DNA of 64,000 nt, from positions 1 through 64,000 of the forward strand of contig NZ_BATI01000032.1 of the NCBI RefSeq assembly GCF_000467105.1, written 5' to 3'. This DNA is from Aquipseudomonas alcaligenes NBRC 14159 (GTDB taxonomy: Bacteria; Pseudomonadota; Gammaproteobacteria; Pseudomonadales; Pseudomonadaceae). This document shows, in pieces, positions 17,446 to 27,150 of the stretch. A program made the translations under genes and the position numbers. The notes below the pieces were generated by a model. That model worked only from the letters and a program-made list of their open reading frames with translations, was not told the DNA's origin and searched no databases. Positions within the stretch are counted from its first letter, which is position 1; each line of letters begins with the position of its first letter.

Positions 17446-18686
17446 GGTTCGTCGCCGAGCTGCAGCAGGGTGTCGATGCGCGCCGGGCTGAAGGGCGGGC
17501 GCGGCGCTGGCGGCTGCCAGCCGAACAGCGCCTGGGCGGCGGCACCGCACACGCGGCCCTGGCAGGCGCCCATGCCGCAGCGGCTGGCCAGCTTGGCCTG
17601 GCTCCAGCCCTGGTGATCGGTTACGGCCGATAGCGGCACGTCCTCGCAGCGGCAGATCAGGGTGTCCGGCCGGGCCAGTCGCCTCACCGCATCGCCGAGG
17701 GCGAAGGCGCTGTTTAGCGCGCGGGCGAAGCCTTGCCAGCGCTGGCGCTGCGACCACAGGCGTTGCGCCGCTTCGCGCTCGCCGACCGCCGCATGACCGG
17801 CGATGGCGCCTTCGACCAGGGCCTTCTCGCTGCCGCCGAAGCCGGTGCTCTCGCCGGCCGCGTAGACGCCGGCCAAGCTGGTGGCCTGCCAGGCGTCGAC
17901 GGCGATGGCGCCGTTGTCGATGCGGCAGCCCAGGGCCTGGCCCAGCTGCAGATTGGGCACCAGGCCGAAGCCGCAGGCCAGGCGCTCGCAGGCGATTTCG
18001 CGCAGCTGCCCGCCGATGTTCAGGCGCACCGCTTCCAGGCGCCCGTCACCGAGGGCTTCGACTACATGGCTGCTGGCCCGGTAACCGCGATGGAATAGGC
18101 CGAAGGACTGCAGCAGCTTGTGCGGCCAGCGCGGCAGCTGCGAGGCGAAGCCGGCCACGGCGGACCAGGGTGCCTGCTCGAGGATATTCAGCACCTGGGC
18201 GCCGTTGTCCCGCGCGGTGGCGGCGCTGGCCAGCAGCAGTGGGCCGCTGCCGGCGATGACGATGCGTTCGCCGGCCACCGGCAGGCCGCCCTTTATCAGT
18301 GCCTGCAGGCCGCCGGCGCCGGTGACGCCGGGCAGGGTCCAGCCGGGGAAGGGCAGCAGCAGCTCGCGCGCGCCGGTGCACAGGATCAGTTTTTCGTACT
18401 CGATCACCCGGCCCTGCTCGGGGTCTTCCACCAGCAGCGCCTGGGGCCCGGCCAGGGCGACCACGCGGCTGGCCGGCAACAGCTCGATGTTGGTTTGGGC
18501 GTCCAGGCGCTGGCGATGTTCGCGGGCCAGCTTGGGGATGTGCGCCTGCGGGCCGTCGCGCCAGATCTGCCCGCCGGCGGCGGGGTTGTCGTCGAGCACG
18601 GCGATGCGCGCGCCGCTCGGCGCGGCGGCCAGGGCCGCGGCCATGCCGGCGGGGCCGGCGCCGACGATGAGGATATCCACCTTCAT
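17430..18686 (-). CDS. lhpE: D-hydroxyproline dehydrogenase, pyridine-nucleotide-oxidoreductase-like FAD subunit
   Basis: 418 residues. The N-terminal FAD Rossmann motif is VGAGPAGMAAALAA (residues ~7-20), and a second dinucleotide fold includes VIAGSGPLLLASA. A C-terminal cysteine-rich module (CRCEDVP ... SRCGMGACQGRVCG, about 325-370) is of the BFD-like iron-sulfur type. With the next two subunits it matches the heterotrimeric LhpBEF-type enzyme that oxidises cis-4-hydroxy-D-proline. It is the last gene of the operon; its ATG overlaps the stop of the [2Fe-2S] subunit gene by 4 nt (ATGA), with GGAGAG before it. Symbols follow the remembered P. aeruginosa order lhpABFE. Confidence 0.85.
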   Translation of the reverse strand: MKVDILIVGAGPAGMAAALAAAPSGARIAVLDDNPAAGGQIWRDGPQAHIPKLAREHRQRLDAQTNIELLPASRVVALAGPQALLVEDPEQGRVIEYEKLILCTGARELLLPFPGWTLPGVTGAGGLQALIKGGLPVAGERIVIAGSGPLLLASAATARDNGAQVLNILEQAPWSAVAGFASQLPRWPHKLLQSFGLFHRGYRASSHVVEALGDGRLEAVRLNIGGQLREIACERLACGFGLVPNLQLGQALGCRIDNGAIAVDAWQATSLAGVYAAGESTGFGGSEKALVEGAIAGHAAVGEREAAQRLWSQRQRWQGFARALNSAFALGDAVRRLARPDTLICRCEDVPLSAVTDHQGWSQAKLASRCGMGACQGRVCGAAAQALFGWQPPAPRPPFSPARIDTLLQLGDEPHSQA

Positions 18687-18919
18687 GGCTGGCTCTCCAC
18701 GCGCATGCCGTCGCGGCACAGGGTCTGGCAGGCCAGGCGGCGCTGGCCGTCGATGGTCACCCGGCATTCCTGGCACAGGCCCATGCCGCACACTGGCGCG
18801 CGGCGCTGGCCGCCGACCGAGGTGCGGCTGCTGCCGTCGCCGCCGAGCGCCAGCGCGGCGGCTACCGTGGTGCCTTCGGCCACGCGCAGCGGGCGGCCGT
18901 CGAGGATCAGTTCAGGCAT
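18683..18919 (-). CDS. lhpF: D-hydroxyproline dehydrogenase, small [2Fe-2S] subunit
   Basis: 78 residues, a stand-alone ferredoxin-like domain (HcnA type). Three cluster ligands are in PVCGMGLCQECRVTIDG (about residues 42-58) and the fourth is in LACQTLC. It would relay electrons between the two flavin subunits. Its start overlaps the end of the upstream flavin gene by 8 nt and its stop overlaps the next start by 4 nt, consistent with 1:1:1 subunit production. Confidence 0.88.
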   Translation of the reverse strand: MPELILDGRPLRVAEGTTVAAALALGGDGSSRTSVGGQRRAPVCGMGLCQECRVTIDGQRRLACQTLCRDGMRVESQP

Positions 18920-20012
18920 GCGCGCGGACTCCGGGGAAGCGTTGCGGCAGGTAGGGCTCGGGCGCCAGTGGCGCGGTTTCGCCGAACAGCTGGGCGATGA
19001 GCAGGTCGGCGCTGCCCGGCGCGGTAGTCACGCCCAGGCCTTCGTGGCCGACCGCCAGCCACAGGCCGCGGCGCTGCGGGTGCTCGCCGAGCAGCGGCAG
19101 GCCGTCCGGGCTGGCGGCGCGAAAGCCGGTCCAGGCGCGGATGCCGTTGAGGTTGGCCAGGCCCGGCATGTAGTGCACGGCGCGGCGCAGCATCTTGGCC
19201 AGCATCCAGGGCTCGACCTCGGGGTCGAGGGTGCCGAACTGGCGCGAGGCGCCGATGAACAGCTGGCCGGTCGGCCGCGGCTGGATATTGGCGGCGGTCG
19301 AGGGGCCCGTGGCGTTGTGCGCGCTGGTGACGTAGCCCAGCTCCACCAGGGTATGGCTGATGCGCCCCGGGTAGCGGTCGGTGATCAGCAGGTGGCCCTT
19401 CTTCGGTTCCACCGGCAGCTCCGGGCAGAGTTCGGTGACGTGGGTGCCGCCGGCCAGGATCACCGCCTGGGCGCTCAGCCAGCTGCCGTCCTGCAGGCGC
19501 ACACGGGCGCCGTCGACCTCGACCACCTGTGCCCGGCGCTGCTCGATCAGCGGGTGGTCGAGCAGCCAGCGCGCGGCATTGGGGGCGTAGAGGATGCCGT
19601 CGCCGCCGACCCGCAGGCCGCCGTGCAGGCCGTCGCGCAGCTCCGGCTCGGCGGCACGCAGGGCGCCGGCGCCGAGCAGCTCGCAGTCCAGGCCGTGCTC
19701 GCGCAGCACCTGGTACTTGGCCTCGGCCACCGCCATCTCCTCGGCATTGGCGGCCAGCCACAGGGTGCCGTTCTGCCGGTAGGCGCAGTCCTCCGGCATC
19801 TCCCGTGCCCAGTCGCGCCAGCGCTGCACCGAGTACTGGCTGAGCGCCAGTTCGGCCGGGTTGTCGTCCAGTACGATCAGGTGGCCCATGCCGGCGGCGG
19901 TGGCGGCGCGCAGGCCGGCGTCCAGCACCAGCACGCGCTGGCCGCGCTTGGCCAGTTCACGGGCGCAGGCGGCGCCGACGATGCCGCCACCGATGACGAT
20001 CACGTCGCTCAC
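18912..20012 (-). CDS. lhpB: D-hydroxyproline dehydrogenase, D-amino-acid-oxidase-like FAD subunit
   Basis: 366 residues. FAD-binding VIGGGIVGAACARELAKRG lies at residues ~6-24, and the DAO fold C-terminus includes TGFRAASPDGLPLLGEHP and GHEGLGVTTAPGSADLL. DadA-like size and sequence fit the catalytic subunit that oxidises the D-imino acid to the pyrroline. I place the start at the GTG at 20012, where GTGA overlaps the epimerase stop by 4 nt. The open frame extends further upstream but has no likely start and is out of the family's length range. No strong ribosome site is present, so translation is probably coupled to the epimerase. Confidence 0.87.
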   Translation of the reverse strand: MSDVIVIGGGIVGAACARELAKRGQRVLVLDAGLRAATAAGMGHLIVLDDNPAELALSQYSVQRWRDWAREMPEDCAYRQNGTLWLAANAEEMAVAEAKYQVLREHGLDCELLGAGALRAAEPELRDGLHGGLRVGGDGILYAPNAARWLLDHPLIEQRRAQVVEVDGARVRLQDGSWLSAQAVILAGGTHVTELCPELPVEPKKGHLLITDRYPGRISHTLVELGYVTSAHNATGPSTAANIQPRPTGQLFIGASRQFGTLDPEVEPWMLAKMLRRAVHYMPGLANLNGIRAWTGFRAASPDGLPLLGEHPQRRGLWLAVGHEGLGVTTAPGSADLLIAQLFGETAPLAPEPYLPQRFPGVRAHA

Positions 20013-20944
20013 AGGCGAATGCCCCAGGCGAAGGGGTCGTCCGCCTCGATCAGCAGGGTGGCCTCGGCGCTGAGGTGCGCGCGACCACGGATGGTGGGGA
20101 TGATGCGGCCGCCTTCGGCGTGCTCGTAGTGGGTCTCGAACTGGCTGCCGATCACGCTGGCCTGGCGCCACAGCTGGCCCGGCTGCAGCTTGCCGTCGGC
20201 GGCCAGGCAGGCCAGCTTGGCGCTGGTGCCGGTGCCGCAGGGCGAGCGGTCGTAGGCCTTGCCGGGGCAGAGCACGAAGTTGCGGCTGTCGGCCTCGGCA
20301 TCGTCGGCGAACAGCTCGATATGGTCGATCAGGCCGCCGTCCTCGCCGCGTAGGCCCTGGTCTTCGAGGGCCTGCTGCACTGCCACCGAGTAGGCGGTGA
20401 GCGCTTCCAGGTTGTCACCGGCGACACGCAGGCCGTGCTCGCTGATCAGGAAGAACCAGTTGCCGCCCCAGGCGATATCGCCGACCACCCGGCCGTGCCC
20501 CGGCACCTCGACTGCGACCGCCTGGCGGTAGCGGTAGGCCGGCACGTTGCGCACGCTCACCGAGCGGTCGTCGTGCAGGGTCGCCTCGACGGTGCCGACC
20601 GGCGTCTCGATCCTGTGTACGCCAGGGCCGATGCGCCCCAGGTGGGCCAGCGAGACCACCAGGCCGATGGTGCCGTGGCCGCACATGCCGAGGTAGCCGC
20701 TGTTGTTGAAGAAGATCACTCCGGCACAGGCGGCGGGGTCGACCGGCTCACAGAGCAGGGCGCCGACCAGCACGTCGCTGCCGCGCGGCTCCAGCACCGT
20801 GGCGGCGCGCCAGGCGTCGAAGCGCTCGGCGAGCAGCTGGCGGCGCTCGGCCATGCTGCCGCGGCCGAGGTCGGGAAAGCCGTCGAGAACCAGGCGGGTC
20901 GGTTCACCGCCGGTGTGCGAGTCGAGTACACGGATGCGTTGCAT
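20009..20944 (-). CDS. lhpA: 4-hydroxyproline 2-epimerase
   Basis: 311 residues of the proline racemase superfamily with both catalytic cysteines. One is in MCGHGTIG (about residue 88) and the other in DRSPCGTGTSAKLA (about 235). This Cys/Cys set plus the N-terminal DSHTGGEPTR motif matches epimerases that turn trans-4-hydroxy-L-proline into cis-4-hydroxy-D-proline, the first step of the bacterial pathway. It leads a four-gene operon with the dehydrogenase subunits that use its product. AGGGG lies 7 nt before the ATG. No GntR-type box is visible in the 113-nt gap to the GntR gene, so this operon may be read through from the GntR promoter or controlled by the AraC protein. Confidence 0.92.
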   Translation of the reverse strand: MQRIRVLDSHTGGEPTRLVLDGFPDLGRGSMAERRQLLAERFDAWRAATVLEPRGSDVLVGALLCEPVDPAACAGVIFFNNSGYLGMCGHGTIGLVVSLAHLGRIGPGVHRIETPVGTVEATLHDDRSVSVRNVPAYRYRQAVAVEVPGHGRVVGDIAWGGNWFFLISEHGLRVAGDNLEALTAYSVAVQQALEDQGLRGEDGGLIDHIELFADDAEADSRNFVLCPGKAYDRSPCGTGTSAKLACLAADGKLQPGQLWRQASVIGSQFETHYEHAEGGRIIPTIRGRAHLSAEATLLIEADDPFAWGIRL

Positions 20945-21057
20945 GGGTGGGCCCCTGCCGATGAGTGGATACCGGCAAGGTTGCCGCCGCGTGGGCGTCG
21001 GCGGCTTGAGTCATTTAGCCTGCGCCGGTGACGAAATCGGCACAGCGGCGCGGGTGC

Positions 21058-21729
21058 TCAGAGGCGGTTGGGCAGGTGCTCGTAAAGCGTCTGGCAGACC
21101 CCGCCGATGTGCTCCTCGATCAGCTGCGCGGCCCGCTCGGCGTCACCGGCGCGGCAGGCGGCGATGATCTCGCGGTGCTCGTGGTCGGCGCGCTCCTTGC
21201 CCTCGGACAGGCTCATCTGCATGCGCAGGTAGCGCTCCAGCTTGTCGTGGATCGAGCGGATCAGGCCGACCAGGAAGGGCCGTTGTGCCGGTTCGTAGAG
21301 GCAGGCGTGCAGCTGCCAGTTGAGCTCGGCCCAGCGGCCGACGTCTTCCTCGCCGAGGAAGGCGGCGCAGATGCGCTCGGCCTCGGCGAAGGTGGCCTCG
21401 CTCATGTTCGGCACCGCCAGGCGGATCGCTCGCGTTTCCAGCAGCACGCGCACCTCGAACATCTGCGCCAGCTCCGGCTCGGAGATGCGCGTGACCACCG
21501 CGCCCTTGTTGCGCTGGAACATCACCAGGCCCTCGGCCTCCAGGCGCTTGAGCGCCTCGCGCACGGGGATCTTGCTGACGTTGAACAGCCCGGCGATGTC
21601 GTCCTGGCGGATCGGCTCGTCCTCGGCGAACTGCCCGGAGATGATCGCGTCGCGCAGGTGCTTGGCGATGACCTCGGAGGCCGAGGGAGCTATCCCCAGG
21701 TTGGGGGCATTGAAGCGAGGTAGGGGCAC
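21058..21729 (-). CDS. GntR-family (FCD/FadR subgroup) regulator of the hydroxyproline genes
   Basis: 223 residues. The winged helix-turn-helix is at residues ~18-85 (IRQDDIAGLFNVSKIPVREALKRLEAEGLV). The all-helical FCD ligand domain is at ~95-215, with metal-binding-type residues in the LHACLYEP and DHEHREIIAACRAGD segments. Such regulators are usually repressors released by a small acid. The operator-like ATCATATACGAA lies 36 nt upstream of the start, and near-perfect copies precede the deaminase and binding-protein operons. Autoregulation and control of the island are therefore likely (inference). It is transcribed toward the epimerase operon. Confidence 0.9.
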   Translation of the reverse strand: MPLPRFNAPNLGIAPSASEVIAKHLRDAIISGQFAEDEPIRQDDIAGLFNVSKIPVREALKRLEAEGLVMFQRNKGAVVTRISEPELAQMFEVRVLLETRAIRLAVPNMSEATFAEAERICAAFLGEEDVGRWAELNWQLHACLYEPAQRPFLVGLIRSIHDKLERYLRMQMSLSEGKERADHEHREIIAACRAGDAERAAQLIEEHIGGVCQTLYEHLPNRL

Positions 21730-21765
21730 GGCGCGTCACCGAGTCGAGTGGGCGATTGTGCGAAT

Positions 21766-21777
21766 ATCATATACGAA
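21766..21777. promoter_or_regulatory. predicted GntR operator, site 3 (autoregulatory)
   Basis: ATCATATACGAA, followed by ATT, matches site 1 at 10 of 12 core positions and lies 36 nt before the GntR gene start. It is the weakest of the three, as is common for autoregulatory sites. Confidence 0.6.
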
Positions 21778-21794
21778 ATTCCCTGACTGCCAGT

Positions 21795-22736
21795 TCAGTC
21801 ACTCATGCCGAAGCGCCGTTCCAGTGCGGCGATCTGCGCCCGCTCCTGACGGATGAAGTCGCGGAAGGCCTGGGCCACCGGCGACAGGTGCTTGCCGCGC
21901 GGGTGCACCACGCACCAGCTGCGCTGCAGCGGCAGCTCCGCCACCGGCAGTTGCCGCAGCAAACCCTGGGCCAGTTCCAGGCGTACGGCATGGCGCGGCA
22001 GCAGGGCCAGGCCGAGGCCGGCGATGGCGCCCTCCACCTGCGACTCGGTGGAGCCCACCTCCAGGGTCTGGGCGAAGTGCGCGCGCTTCTGGTGGCAGTA
22101 TTCCTCGCAGGCCTTGCGGGTGCCCGAGCCGGGCTCGCGCACCAGCAGGGGATAGGCGCCGAGGTCGGCCAGGCGCAGTTGCTCCCGGGCACACAGGGGG
22201 TGCTGCGGTGGCGCTACGGCGATGATCGGGTTGGTCAGGAAGGGGAAGAAGTCCAGCGCCTGGTCGCCGGGCGGCTGCGACATGATCAGCAGGTCGTCGC
22301 GGCTCACCGACAGGCGCCGCACCGCCTGGGCGTGGTTGACCACCACCAGCTGCAGGCTGACCTCCGGGTGCTGCGCGCGGAAGGCGGCGAACAGGTGCGG
22401 CACCAGGTACTTGGCGCTGGACTCCACGGCCAGGCTGAGCTGGCCCTGCAGCGAGCCTTGCAGGTCGGAAAGCTGCATGTCGAGCGCCTCCAGGCGGCCG
22501 AACACGTCCTCGCTGGCGCGCAGCAGGGCCTCGGCGGCGGGCGTCAGGTAGAGCTTCTTGGCCACGTAGTCGAACAGCGGCTGGCCGAGCAGCTCCTCCA
22601 GCTGGCGGATCTGCAGGCTCACGGCCGGCTGGGTCAGCGCCATTTCCTCCGCCGCGCGGCTGTAGGAGCGGCTCTCGCACACTGCGCGGAAAATCTGCAG
22701 CTGGCGAAAAGTCATACGCATCAGTGACTTGCGCAT
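21795..22736 (-). CDS. pycR: LysR-family regulator of pyruvate carboxylase
   Basis: 313 residues. The N-terminal winged HTH is at residues ~4-62 (FRQLQIFRAVCESRSYSRAA; LTQPAVSLQIRQLE), followed by the two-lobe effector domain. It is divergent from pycA with a 188-nt gap, the order known for PycR (PA5437) and pycA in P. aeruginosa. I chose the ATG at 22736; a TTG two codons earlier is possible. A 16-bp dyad in the gap is a candidate binding site. Related CbbR/CysB-type folds sense small metabolites, but the inducer here is unknown. Confidence 0.9.
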   Translation of the reverse strand: MRKSLMRMTFRQLQIFRAVCESRSYSRAAEEMALTQPAVSLQIRQLEELLGQPLFDYVAKKLYLTPAAEALLRASEDVFGRLEALDMQLSDLQGSLQGQLSLAVESSAKYLVPHLFAAFRAQHPEVSLQLVVVNHAQAVRRLSVSRDDLLIMSQPPGDQALDFFPFLTNPIIAVAPPQHPLCAREQLRLADLGAYPLLVREPGSGTRKACEEYCHQKRAHFAQTLEVGSTESQVEGAIAGLGLALLPRHAVRLELAQGLLRQLPVAELPLQRSWCVVHPRGKHLSPVAQAFRDFIRQERAQIAALERRFGMSD

Positions 22737-22772
22737 TCTCAACGATTCCCGGAAAGGCCATTTCGGGCAAAT

Positions 22773-22788
22773 ATAAGTCTTTGCTTAT
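22773..22788. promoter_or_regulatory. LysR-type dyad in the pycR–pycA gap
   Basis: ATAAG-N6-CTTAT interrupted palindrome, 37 nt before pycR and 137 nt before pycA. The surrounding 22770-22820 stretch is A/T rich (AACAAATATTGATTTTGG), as expected for divergent promoters. Confidence 0.5.
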
Positions 22789-22924
22789 GCTTAACCCAAC
22801 AAATATTGATTTTGGTTAATCAAGCGGCGGGCGTAGGGTAATTGCAAGACCGCCGTGGCCTGTGCGGTCATTCGTGGACCGCTCTGTCGCGGTCCTTTGC
22901 TCACGTGATCGAGGAACCAGGCTC

Positions 22925-24340
<1,416 letters not shown>

Positions 24341-24350
24341 GGATCAGAAC

Positions 24351-26159
24351 ATGACTAAGAAAATTACCGTCACCGATACCATCCTGCGCGATGCCCACCA
24401 GTCGCTGATCGCCACGCGCATGCGCACCGAGGACATGCTGCCGATCTGCGACAAGCTCGACCGCGTCGGCTACTGGTCGCTGGAAGTCTGGGGCGGCGCC
24501 ACCTTCGACGCCTGCGTGCGCTTCCTCAAGGAAGACCCCTGGGAGCGCCTGCGCAAGCTGCGCGCCGCGCTGCCCAACACGCGCCTGCAGATGCTCCTGC
24601 GCGGGCAGAACCTGCTCGGCTACCGCCACTACAGCGACGACGTGGTACGCGCCTTCGTGGCCAAGGCGGCGGTCAACGGCATCGACGTGTTCCGCATCTT
24701 CGACGCGATGAACGACGTGCGTAACCTGCGCGTCGCCATCGAGGCGGTGAAGGCCGCCGGCAAGCACGCCCAGGGCACCCTCAGCTACACCACCAGCCCG
24801 GTGCACACCGTGGCGGCCTACGTCGAGCAGGCCAAGGCCATGCAGGCCATGGGCATCGACTCCATCGCGATCAAGGACATGGCCGGCCTGCTCACCCCCT
24901 ATGCCACCTTCGAGCTGGTCAAGGCGCTCAAGGCCGAGGTCGACCTGCCGGTGTTCGTGCACAGCCACGACACCGCCGGCATGGGCGCCATGTGCCAGCT
25001 CAAGGCCATCGAGGCCGGCGCCGACCACATCGACACCGCCATCTCCAGCTTCGCCTGGGGCACCAGCCACCCGGGCACCGAGTCGATGGTCGCCGCCCTG
25101 CGCGGCACCCCGTTCGACACCGGCCTGGACCTCGAGCTGATCCAGGAGATCGGCATGTACTTCCATGCCGTGCGCAAGAAGTACCACCAGTTCGAGAGCG
25201 AGTTCACCGCCGTGGATACCCGCGTGCAGGTCAACCAGGTGCCGGGCGGGATGATGTCCAACCTGGCCAACCAGCTGAAGGAACAGGGTGCGCTGGGCCG
25301 CATCAACGAGGTGTTCGCCGAGATCCCGAAAGTGCGCGAAGACCTTGGCTTCCCGCCCCTGGTCACGCCGACCTCGCAGATCGTCGGCACCCAGGCGGTG
25401 TTCAACGTGCTGGCCGGCGAGCGCTACAAGACCATCACCAACGAGGTGAAGCTGTACCTGCAGGGCCGCTACGGCAGGGCGCCGGGCAAGGTCGATGAGC
25501 AGCTGCGCAAGCGCGCCATCGGCAACGAGGAAGTCATCGACGTGCGCCCGGCCGACCTGCTCAAGCCGGAGATGGCCAAACTGCGCGAGGAGATCGGCGC
25601 CCTGGCCAAGTCCGAGGAGGACGTGCTGACCTACGCCATGTTCCCCGACATCGGCCGCAAGTTCCTCGAGGAACGCGCCGCCGGCACGCTCAAGCCCGAG
25701 GCCCTGCTGCCGCTGCCGCAGGCCGGCGGCGCGGCGCCGGTGGGCGGCGAGGGCGTGCCCACCGAGTTCGTGGTCGACGTACATGGCGAGAGCTACCGCG
25801 TGGACATCACCGGCGTCGGTGTGAAGGGCGACGGCAAGCGCCACTTCTACCTGTCCATCGACGGCATGCCGGAGGAGGTGGTGTTCGAGCCGCTCAACGA
25901 CTTCGTCGCCGGGGCCGGTGGCAAGCGCAAGCAGGCCAGCGCGCCGGGCGACGTGTCCACCACCATGCCGGGCAACATCGTCGACGTGCTGGTCAAGGAA
26001 GGTGATGTGGTGAAGGCCGGCCAGGCCGTGCTGATCACCGAGGCGATGAAGATGGAGACCGAGGTGCAGGCGCCCATCGCCGGCACGGTGAAGGCCGTGC
26101 ACGTGGCCAAGGGGGATCGGGTCAACCCCGGCGAGGTCCTGGTCGAGATCGACGCTTAA
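24351..26159 (+). CDS. oadA: pyruvate carboxylase subunit B (carboxyltransferase + biotin carrier)
   Basis: 602 residues. The HMGL-like carboxyltransferase barrel fills residues ~1-275, with DTILRDAHQSLIATRMRT (metal-binding Asp) near the start. The conserved PYC/OADA domain runs ~290-490. The biotinyl domain occupies the last ~75 residues, with the biotinylated lysine in ITEAMKMETEV. There are no membrane partner genes (beta/gamma subunits of a sodium-pumping decarboxylase), so the pair works as an anaplerotic pyruvate carboxylase rather than an oxaloacetate decarboxylase. A strong terminator follows. Confidence 0.95.
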   Translation: MTKKITVTDTILRDAHQSLIATRMRTEDMLPICDKLDRVGYWSLEVWGGATFDACVRFLKEDPWERLRKLRAALPNTRLQMLLRGQNLLGYRHYSDDVVRAFVAKAAVNGIDVFRIFDAMNDVRNLRVAIEAVKAAGKHAQGTLSYTTSPVHTVAAYVEQAKAMQAMGIDSIAIKDMAGLLTPYATFELVKALKAEVDLPVFVHSHDTAGMGAMCQLKAIEAGADHIDTAISSFAWGTSHPGTESMVAALRGTPFDTGLDLELIQEIGMYFHAVRKKYHQFESEFTAVDTRVQVNQVPGGMMSNLANQLKEQGALGRINEVFAEIPKVREDLGFPPLVTPTSQIVGTQAVFNVLAGERYKTITNEVKLYLQGRYGRAPGKVDEQLRKRAIGNEEVIDVRPADLLKPEMAKLREEIGALAKSEEDVLTYAMFPDIGRKFLEERAAGTLKPEALLPLPQAGGAAPVGGEGVPTEFVVDVHGESYRVDITGVGVKGDGKRHFYLSIDGMPEEVVFEPLNDFVAGAGGKRKQASAPGDVSTTMPGNIVDVLVKEGDVVKAGQAVLITEAMKMETEVQAPIAGTVKAVHVAKGDRVNPGEVLVEIDA

Positions 26160-26165
26160 GTCCCC

Positions 26166-26190
26166 GGGGCGCGCAAGCGCCCCTTTTTTT
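26166..26190 (+). terminator. rho-independent terminator after oadA
   Basis: GGGGCGC/GCGCCCC stem with a GCAA tetraloop and seven T. It starts 7 nt after the oadA stop and ends 20 nt before the sbtA start, so sbtAB must be reached by read-through or have a promoter within oadA. Confidence 0.9.
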
Positions 26191-26210
26191 GCCCACGAGA
26201 AAGGAGGTGT

Positions 26211-27149
26211 GTGTTGGATCCGGTGGTGCTGTTCTTCGTCTTCGGCCTGGTCGCCGGGCTGCTGAAGAGCGAGTTGAAGTTGCCGGCGGCGCTGTACGAG
26301 ACGCTGTCGATCATCCTGCTCCTGGCCATCGGCCTGCACGGCGGCGTGGAGCTGGCCGAGCAGGCCAGCGTGCAGCTGCTCGGCCAGGCCGGGCTGGTGC
26401 TGCTGCTCGGCATCGGTCTGCCGCTGCTGGCCTTCGTCCTGCTGCGCGGTCTGCGCTTCGACCGGGTCAACGCGGCGGCAGTGGCGGCGCACTACGGCTC
26501 GGTGAGCGCCGGTACCTTCGCCGTGGTGGTGGCCTTCCTGGTGTCGCGGCAGATCAGTTTCGAGAGCTACATGCCGCTGTTCGTGGCGATCCTGGAGATC
26601 CCGGCGATCCTGGTCGGCATCCTCCTGGCCAAGGGCGTCAGCCGTGGCACCGACTGGAAGGAGCTGGGCCGCGAGATCTTCCTCGGCAAGAGCATCATGC
26701 TGCTGCTCGGCGGCCTGGTGATCGGCGCCGTCGCCGGCAAGGAGGCGATCAAGCCGCTGGAGCCGCTGTACACCAGCATGTTCAAGCCGGTGCTGGCGTT
26801 CTTCCTGCTGGAAATGGGCCTGATCGCCTCCAGCCAGCTCGGCGCGCTGAAGCAGTTCGGTCTGCGCCTGGCGGCGTTTGCCCTGCTCATGCCGCTGCTC
26901 GGCGCGCTGGTCGGCGCCCTGCTGGCGCGCTTCATGGGCCTCAGCCTGGGCGGTACGGCGATGCTCGCCACCCTGGCGGCCTCGGCTTCCTACATCGCGG
27001 TCCCGGCGGCGTTGCGCCTGGCCCTGCCCGAGGCCAACCCGTCGCTGTCGCTGACCGCCTCGCTGGGCATCACCTTTCCCTTCAATATCCTCATCGGCAT
27101 ACCGCTGTACCTGGCGCTGGCCGAGCAACTGATCGCCTGGGGGCTCTGA
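26211..27149 (+). CDS. sbtA: SbtA-type sodium-dependent bicarbonate permease
   Basis: 312 residues (311 if the TTG at 26214, better spaced from the AAGGAGGT at 26201, is the start). About ten hydrophobic segments form two inverted halves, typical of the Sbt_1 family. The N-terminal LDPVVLFFVFGLVAGLLKSELKLP and the later GGTAMLATLAASASYIAVPAA stretch are characteristic; the latter carries the substrate-site serines. In cyanobacteria SbtA imports bicarbonate with sodium. Here it lies directly behind pyruvate carboxylase, which consumes bicarbonate. The gap to the PII-like gene is 1 nt. Transport specificity in this clade is inferred. Confidence 0.88.
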   Translation: MLDPVVLFFVFGLVAGLLKSELKLPAALYETLSIILLLAIGLHGGVELAEQASVQLLGQAGLVLLLGIGLPLLAFVLLRGLRFDRVNAAAVAAHYGSVSAGTFAVVVAFLVSRQISFESYMPLFVAILEIPAILVGILLAKGVSRGTDWKELGREIFLGKSIMLLLGGLVIGAVAGKEAIKPLEPLYTSMFKPVLAFFLLEMGLIASSQLGALKQFGLRLAAFALLMPLLGALVGALLARFMGLSLGGTAMLATLAASASYIAVPAALRLALPEANPSLSLTASLGITFPFNILIGIPLYLALAEQLIAWGL

Positions 27150-27150
27150 G

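Noticed and set aside
24351..26159. oadA as part of a sodium-pumping oxaloacetate decarboxylase
   Set aside because: No beta or gamma membrane subunit genes are nearby, while a stand-alone biotin carboxylase subunit is directly upstream, which defines two-subunit pyruvate carboxylase.
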